The notes below the pieces were generated by a model. That model was given only the letters and a program-made list of their open reading frames with translations. It was not told the DNA's origin and did no database searches. Shown one piece after another: positions 56,938-64,000 of a stretch of DNA of 64,000 nt. Source of the stretch: Cladorhizidae sp. MBARI D1340-BT2 (lineage: Eukaryota > Porifera > Demospongiae > Poecilosclerida > Cladorhizidae); assembly GCA_028752905.1 (NCBI GenBank), contig JAQNBH010000011.1:22848341-22912340 (forward strand). Direction: 5' to 3'. The position numbers and the translations under genes were made by a program. The stretch's first letter is position 1; every line of letters starts with the position of its first letter.

Positions 56938-58761
56938 CCAGAGTACATGGCTTAACACACCAGCATTCAAGGTTTGCTGCACACCAGAGTTCATGGCTTG
57001 ATACAGAGTTCATGACCGCTACACACCAGAGTTCATGTCTTGCTACACAGACCAGAATTCTTAGCTAGATACACACAAGAGTTACTGGCTTGATGCACGC
57101 CAGAGTTCATGCCTTACTACATAGCAGAGTTCATGGCTTGATGCACACCAGAGTTCATGGCTTGTTGCACACCAGAGTTCATGACTTGATGCTCACCAGA
57201 GTTAATAGCTTGATACACACCAGTGTTCATGGCTTGAAGCACACCAGAGTTCATGGCTTGAAACACACCATAGTTCATGGCTTTAGACGCCTGACTTCAT
57301 GGCTTGATAGAGAGTTCATGACTGCTACACACCACAGTTCATGTCCTGCTACACAACAGTGTTCATAGCTTGATGCACACCAAAATTTATGGCTTGATGC
57401 ACACCAGAGTTCATGGCTTGATGCAAACCAGAGTTCATGGCTTGATGCACACCAGAGTTCATGGCTTGAACTACACCAGAGTTCATGGCTTCATGCACAT
57501 CATCGTTCATAGCTCGATGCACACCAAAGTTCATGGCTTGATGCACACCAGAGTTCATGGCTTGATGTACACCAGAGTTCATGGCTTGAGACATTTATAG
57601 TTCATGGCTAGTTATAGACTTCATGAAGGCAACACACCAGAATTCATCTCTTGATGCACACCAGAGTTCATGGCTTGATGCACACCAGAGTTCATGGCTT
57701 GATGCAAACCAGAGTTCATGGCTTGCTGTACGCCAGAGTTCATGTCTTTCTACACCCCAGAGTTCATAGCTTGATACACACAAGACCTCATAACTTGATA
57801 CATACACGAGTTCATAGCTTGATACAGACTAGAATATCTTCATACCCACCAGAATTCTTGGCTTGATGCACATAAGAGTTCATGTTTTGCTACACAACAG
57901 AATTTATACAGCTTGATATAGACTGGAGTTCATAGCTTGATTGATACACAGCAGAATTCATGTTTTGCTACACACCAGAGTTCATATAGCTTGATACACA
58001 CCATAGTTCATGGCTTGCTGCATACCAGAGTTCATGACTTGATGCAAACCAGAGCTCATGGCTTGACACACACCAATTTTCATGGCTTGCTACACATCAG
58101 AGTTCATAGCTTGATACCCATCACAGTTCATGGCTTGATGCATACCAAAGTTCATGGATTGATGCAAGCCAGAGTTCATGGCTCGATGCACACCAGAGTT
58201 CACGGCTTGATACACACAAGAGTTCATGGCTTGATGCAAACCAGAGTTCATGGCTTGATGGACACCAGAGTTCATTGCTCAATGCAAACTAAAATACATG
58301 TCTTGATGCACACCAGTGTTCATGGCTTACTACACACCACAGTTCAAGGCTTGATGCACACTAGAGTTCATGGCTTGATGCACACCAGAGTTAATGGGTT
58401 GATGCTCACCAGAGTTCATGGCTTGATGCACACTAGAGTTCATGGCTTGATGCATACCAGAGTTCATGGCTTGATGCACACCAGAGTTCATGGCTTGATG
58501 CACACCAGTGTTCATGGCTTGATGCACACCAGAGTTCATGGCTCGATGCAAACCAAAGTTCATGGTTTGATGCACACCAGAGTTCATGGCTTGACACATA
58601 CCAGATACAGAATTCATGACTCGTACACACCAGAGTTCATGCCTTGCTACACAGAGTTAATAGCTTGATACACACCAGTGTTCATGGCTTGATGCAAATC
58701 AGAGTTCATACATAGCTTGATAGACACCAGAGTTTATAGCTTGCTGCATTCCATTGTTCAT
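56938..58761 (-). repeat. 24-bp minisatellite, inverted terminal block
   Basis: All units read GGCTTGATGCACACCAGAGT and similar on the plus strand, the reverse complement of the rest of the array. The switch is abrupt (TGGTGTGTTG then CCAGAGTACATGG). Most of the block is an inverted copy of 52.0-53.4 kb. It ends in the word AGCTTCTT, shared with the 180-bp satellite that follows. Confidence 0.93.
57365..58761 (-). repeat. Large inverted repeat, arm 2
   Basis: Inverted partner of 52003-53400, separated by about 4 kb of array. A transcript through both arms could fold into a long double-stranded RNA; this is inference. Confidence 0.8.
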
Positions 58762-61700
58762 AGCTTCTTACGGGTTAAAAAAGGAAGATTTCTCACCAAA
58801 AGACCTTTCATGTCATTTAAAGAGTAGAAACAGTTCTATATTGTTGAACAGGAAGCTGAAGTGCCAATTTTGACTCAAAACCCTTAAATGGAGGTTAAAA
58901 AGATAATATTTCTCAACAAAAGACGTTTTCTGTCATTTAAAGAGTAGAAACAGTTCCATAATGTTGAAGAGGAAGCTAAAGTGCTATTTTGACAAGATTT
59001 GCGATTTCAGATAATTTTTCTTCAAAGACGTACCAATTGGAGCAAAATAGAGCTTCTTTCGGTTTAAAACGGAAGATTTCTCACCAAAAGACATTTACTA
59101 TCGTTTAAAGAGGTAGAAACAGTTCCATAATGTTGAAAAATAAGCTGATTTCAGACTTTTTCCCCTCAAAATGCTCAAAAACGACCTTATTGGATCTTAT
59201 TTCGTTATAAAGGGAAGATTTCTCAGAAACCTAAAGATGTTTTTGTCATTAAGAGACAAAGAGTTCATAAATGTTTAAAAGGAAGCCATTTTGAAAAGTT
59301 TTAGCGACGTAAGAGAGTTTTTACTCAAAATCCTCCTATTGGAGATCTTTTTTTGGTTAAAAATCGGAAATTTAACTTTTTCGATCGTTTAAAGAGTAGA
59401 AACTGCTCCAAAATATTGAAAAGGAAGCTAATTCTGTAATTTTGAAAAGATTGAGCGACTTAAGACAGTTTTCACTCAAAATGCTCAATAATGTTCTAGG
59501 ACGGATAAAAATGGAAGATTTCTCACCAAAAGACATTATCTGATGTTTAAAGAGTAGGAACAGTTCCATATTGTTGACAATAACATATATGCATATATGC
59601 ATATTTTAGCATTTAAGACATTTTTTCATTGCTTAAAATGTATTAAAATAAACCAATCGCTTAAAAAGGGGAGATTTCTCACCAAAAGACGTTTTCTGAC
59701 AAGAGTAGAAGTAGTTCCATAATGTTAAAAAGGAGCCATTTTGGGCGATTTCAGACAGTTTTTCCTCAAAACGCTCAAAAAGGACCCAATTGGGAGCTTA
59801 AATAGGAAGATTTCTCACGAAAAGACGTTTCTGTCGTTTAAAGAGTAGAAACAGTTTTATAATGTTGAAAAGGAAGCTAATGTGCCCATTTGGACAAGAA
59901 TGAGCGATTACACAGTTTTTTCCTCCAAAAGCTCAAAAAGATCCCATATTGAGTAAAATAGAGCTTCTTTGGGTTTAAAAGACGTTTTCTGTCATTTAAA
60001 GACTAGAAACAGTTCCATAATGTGAAAGGGAAGCTTATTTGCCATTTTAACAAGATTGAGCGATTTCAGACCTTTTTCCTCAAAACGCACTAAAAGATCC
60101 TGTGAGCTGTTAAAAACAGATTTCTCACAGTGTAAGACAGTTTTTCGAGTACAAACAGTTCTATAATGTTCAAATGGAAGCTAATTGCAAGAATGAGCGA
60201 TGTCAGACTGTTTTTCTTTAAAACGCTTAGAAACGTCCAAAATGCATTAAAATAGCACAAAAAAAATCTGACATTTTAAGAGTACAGTTCCATAATGTTG
60301 GCTAATTTGCAATTTTGATAAAATTGAGCGATTGCAGACAGTTTTTCCTGAAAACGCTCATAAACGTCCCAATTGGAGCAAACGAGTTTCTTTCGGGTTA
60401 AAAACGAAATATTTCTAAGATTTAAACAGTTTTTCTTCAAAACGCTCTAAAACGTTCCAATTGGGAGCTTCTTTCTTTTTAAAACGGAAGATTTCTCACC
60501 AAAAGACATTTACTCTTGTTTAAGGAGGTAGAAACAGTTCAATAATGTTGAATGAAATGTAAGCTAAAGTGCCCATTTTGACAAGAATGTGCGATTTCAG
60601 ACAGTTTTTCCTCAAAACACTCAAAAAGTCCCAATTGGATCAAAGTAGTTACTTTCGGTTAAAAACGGAAGATTTCTCACCAAAAGACGTTTCCTGTCGT
60701 TTGTAGAGTAGAAACAGTTCTATAATGTTGAAAATGAAGCCATTTTGAACAGAATGACAGGTTATTCCTCAAAACGCTCAAAATAGAGCTGCTTTCAGTT
60801 AAAATGGATATTTCTCCAAAAAAAGACGTTTTCAGTCATTTAAAGAGTAGAAACATTTCCATAATGTTGAAGAGGAAGCTAATGTGCCATTTTGACAAGA
60901 TTTAGACCGTTTTTCTTCAAACCGCTCAAAAACGTACCAATTGGGAGCTTATTTCCATTTAAAATGGAAGATTTCTCACCAAAAGACATTTAACCTTGTT
61001 TAAAGAGTTAGAAACAGTTCAATAATGTTGAAAAGTAAGCTAAAGTGCCCATTTTGAAAAGAATGAGCGATATCTGACAATTTTTTCTAAAAATGCTCAA
61101 AAACGTCCCTATTGGAGCAAGGTAGAGCTTCTTTCAGATAAAAATGTGAGATTTCTCACCAAAATACCTTTTCTGTCGTGAAATGCTGAAAAGTAACGTG
61201 CACATTTTGAATTGAATTAGCGATTTCTTAAAACGATTTAAAATAATCATAAAAGGGAGAGATTTCTCACCAAAAGACGTTTTCTGACATTATAAGAGTA
61301 GAAACAGTTCCATAATGGCTAATTTGCGATTTCAGACATTTTTCCCTCAAAACACTCAAAAACGTCACAATTGGGAGGTTAAAAACGGAAGATTTCTCAC
61401 CAAAAGACGTTTTCAGACGTTTAAAGAGTAGAAACAGTTCTATAATGTTGAAAAGGAAGCTAATGTGCCCATTTTACATAAATGAGCGAAATGCGTCCCA
61501 ATTGGAGCAAAATAGAGCTGCTTTCGGTTAAAAAGGTGATATTTCTCACCAAAATGTTTTCTGTCATTTAAAGAGTAGAAACAGTTCACTGTTGAATAGT
61601 TCCATAGAAACTAAATAGCGATTTTGAGATACTTCAGCCTTTTTTCCCTCAAAAACTACCAATTGGAGCAAAATAGAGCATCTTACGGATAAAAAGTTGA

Positions 61701-62229
61701 TTTCTCACCAAAAGAAGTTTTCTGTAGTTTAAAGAGTAGAAACAGTTCCATAATGTTGAAAATGAAGCTAGTTTGCACCTTTGGAAAAGATTGAGCGATT
61801 TAAGACAGTTTTTTCTCAAAATGCTCTAAAACATCCCAATAGGAGGGACATTTATCACTTTAAGAGTAGGAACAGTCCTATAATTTTGAAATGGAAGCTA
61901 ATTGCCCATTATGATGAGTGATTCGAGACAGTTTTTCCTCAAAATGTTGAAAAAGTCCCAATTGGAGCAAAGTAGAGGTTTTTTCAGTTAAAACGGCAGA
62001 TTTCTCATAAAAAGACATTTACTCTCATTTAAAGAGTACAAGTTTGAGCGATTTCAGACTTGTTTTTTTAAATTGCACTAAAATATCCCAATTGTCACAA
62101 AATATAGCTTAAAAATGGAATATTTCTCACAAAAGTCGTTTAAAAGAGTAGAAACAGTTTTATAATAACAAGAATGAGCGATTTCAGAGAGTTTTTTCTC
62201 AAAACACTCAAAAACGTCCCTATTGGCTC
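58762..62229. repeat. ~180-bp satellite, right block
   Basis: About twenty diverged monomers of the same family as 987-4990, same orientation, many truncated. The last kilobase is collinear with the left block, including the unusual ATGGCTAATTTGCGATTTCA string (near 1310 and 61314). No piggyBac insertion here: TTAA sites such as 61568-61571 sit in uninterrupted monomers. Confidence 0.92.
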
Positions 62230-62258
62230 AATTTTATTTATAACAAAAATATATCCTT

Positions 62259-62275
62259 GGGGGGTGGGGGGGGGG
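62259..62275. repeat. Poly-G tract
   Basis: Sixteen G with one T interruption, present in B copy 3 only. The length may be unreliable because such runs are prone to sequencing error. Confidence 0.85.
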
Positions 62276-63317
62276 AAGTTACTGACAAAATGTTTTTAAC
62301 CTGTAGTACCCATTAGTACCCCTTGCAAGACATCTTGTTCTCTTGCAAGAAGGGCGAGTTCAGATTACCAGGGCATTGCATATCAGAAGTAAGGAGGTAA
62401 GCTTTGCATTATATGATATCCTTATTAAAAAATTATTTCCCATAACAATCATCATTTGATATCGACCCAATGGGAGAAGTGGAGCACCATTGTAGTTAAG
62501 GTGATGCGAAGGTGATGTGATAGTGATTTCATACTCAGATGTAATAGTGGCCTGATCATCTTGGTGCATTTGTGGTTCTAACTGCAAGTGTTGAGATGCT
62601 GCCTTGAGACCTAGTACTTGATAAACTAACAGAATGTATATATCTGAAAAATTAAATGTTTTGTTGTGTGAAATTCTGAAGTTCAGAAATTAACAATATA
62701 ATTCTTCATAAAAGTTTATTCTAAGCAATCTGCAAGAAGAAGAAGAAGAAGAAACATCAAGAAAGGAAGTCATCCAGACCATTGGCAAGACTTTAGCTAT
62801 TCCTCTGTGTGATATGTTGCATAGAATCCTCCAAACTTCTCAAACTGGCCACCAAAAGAGTTCTAATCATAACTGTGGCCAATGTTGGACTATCATGGTG
62901 CATTATACTTGTACTTATCATGGTGCGAGTGTTTTCAACATCTGGTAAGCAATGTGGTGGGTGGGAAAATTGCAATAACCTTCAGCACTAAGATTCTAAG
63001 ATTGCCCAGGATAAAAAAAACTCACTATATGTGCGGATGGGGAGGGAATTTTTTTCCACGGTTTTGAATTTTCACACTATTTGTCATAACTTTTTTGTTC
63101 TCCATTTCTTATGTTATTTTGAAGACAACTGTAGTGCATTTGCTGCTCTTTCTAAATCTAAAGGTTTGTGCATAGCTACTTCCTAAGTCAAGATATGGTA
63201 ACTTGATTGCCTCACTTGTCTGTGCTTTGAAGTTGAGCTTACCTGACCTTCACACTTTAATGTGGTTGGCAGAACCACTGATGTGGAAAATGCATTGAAA
63301 GAATCAACAAATCATCT

Positions 63318-63712
63318 GTCACAAGGTGCATGTCCTTAGGTGCATGTCCATGATGGTGGGCCAGTCCAGAGCATCATCTCTCACAAGGTGCATGTCCTTG
63401 ATGGTGAGTCACGTCAGAGCATCATCTCTCACAAAGTGCATGTCCATGATGGTGAGCCAGGTCAGAGCATCATCTCTCACAAGGCTCATGTCTTGATGGT
63501 GGGCCAGGTCAGAGCATCATCTCTCACAAGGTGAATGTCCTTGATGGTGAGCCAGGTCAGAGCATCATCTCTCACAAGGTGCATGCCCTTGATGATGTGA
63601 GTCAGGTCAGAGGATCATTTCCCACAAGGTGCAAGTCCTTGATAGTGGGCCAGGTTATAGTCATCTCTCATAAGGAGCATGTCCTTGATGGTGAATCAGG
63701 TCAGAGCATCAT
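63318..63712 (+). repeat. 48-bp minisatellite at the end of repeat B copy 3
   Basis: About eight imperfect units, same words as at 6050-6306 (GGTCAGAGCATCATCTCTCA, CAAGGTGCATGTCCTTGATG). Some units are shortened or have indels that break the reading frame kept open in copy 1, arguing against coding. Confidence 0.9.
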
Positions 63713-64000
63713 GTACAAGTGTATCAAATTTTTATGTCCCTCTACTTTTTTTCGGCTTTACACTGACCACCCACCTAACCCACAGCTTTTAAAAGTAGAC
63801 CATTTGACCGTTTACTAATCATGAGGGAGTAACTGAAGAACACTGTTCATGATCCTAGAAACTCTGCCATTCAATATCTCATGTTTTAGTGAATGCATTA
63901 ATTGAACTAAAACACTTTTGAGTTTGACAAAGGGAAAGGAAAAAAGCTGCCTTTATAGAGTGATGAGGTAAATGTCATTGTAACTCTAATGATGCAATGT

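Larger units (their letters stand above)
62230..63716 (+). repeat. Dispersed repeat B, copy 3
   Basis: Full-length match to 4991-6310 with small indels, including an expanded poly-G run (62259-62275) where copy 1 has GCGGG. It ends with a longer 48-bp minisatellite. Downstream sequence (63717-64000) is not related to that after copy 1 and holds nothing I recognise. Confidence 0.85.

Noticed and set aside
16124..58761. CRISPR-like array
   Set aside because: Units are contiguous, with no unique spacers of constant length, no leader or cas genes, and a eukaryotic setting.

Overview
The window looks like repeat-dominated nuclear DNA from an invertebrate animal. It is AT-rich, has no operon-like gene packing, shows short spliceable exons and polyadenylation signals, and contains only metazoan-type transposable elements (piggyBac, hAT, Ty3/gypsy). 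The many GCTAGCTA-type microsatellites and the transposon mix would suit a sponge or other early-branching animal, but nothing here fixes the species. No intact host gene was recognised. The only intact coding sequence is a piggyBac transposase.

Layout. 1-986 is the end of a piggyBac-like element (minus strand) whose remnant keeps the N-terminal exons and the C-terminal zinc-binding domain but has no room for the catalytic core. 987-4990 is a diverged ~180-bp satellite interrupted by a well-preserved piggyBac element (1832-4304) with TTAA target duplications, terminal inverted repeats and a 711-residue transposase. 4991-6310 is a dispersed repeat (called B here) ending in a 48-bp minisatellite. 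6.3-15.4 kb is mostly anonymous and holds a solo LTR with a perfect 5-bp target duplication (10569-10952), a second partial B copy (13153-13680) and a degraded hAT element with 8-bp target duplications (13717-15130). 15436-16117 is a 34-bp minisatellite.

From 16.1 to 58.76 kb the window is one huge 24-bp minisatellite, about 37 kb in total, built into higher-order repeats of about 4.2, 2.35, 4.8 and 1.7 kb. It is interrupted at 46073-51395 by a 5'-truncated, heavily mutated Ty3/gypsy element on the minus strand. That element is unusual: integrase lies upstream of reverse transcriptase in one shared frame, the Ty1/copia-like order known in Gmr1-type elements. The last 1.8 kb of the array is inverted. 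58762-63716 then repeats the left flank (180-bp satellite followed by B with its 48-bp minisatellite) in the same orientation, so the array lies between two direct copies of a ~5-kb segment.

How it fits together: this is a satellite-rich, heterochromatin-like district grown by tandem duplication and used as a landing site by several transposons. The many 60-170 codon reading frames across the array come from the unit length (24 bp = 8 codons) and are not genes. I see no defence system, CRISPR array or biosynthetic cluster. The items most worth a second look are the Gmr1-order element, the array's hierarchy and inverted end, the two piggyBac insertions at the same satellite TTAA, and the core-less piggyBac relic.
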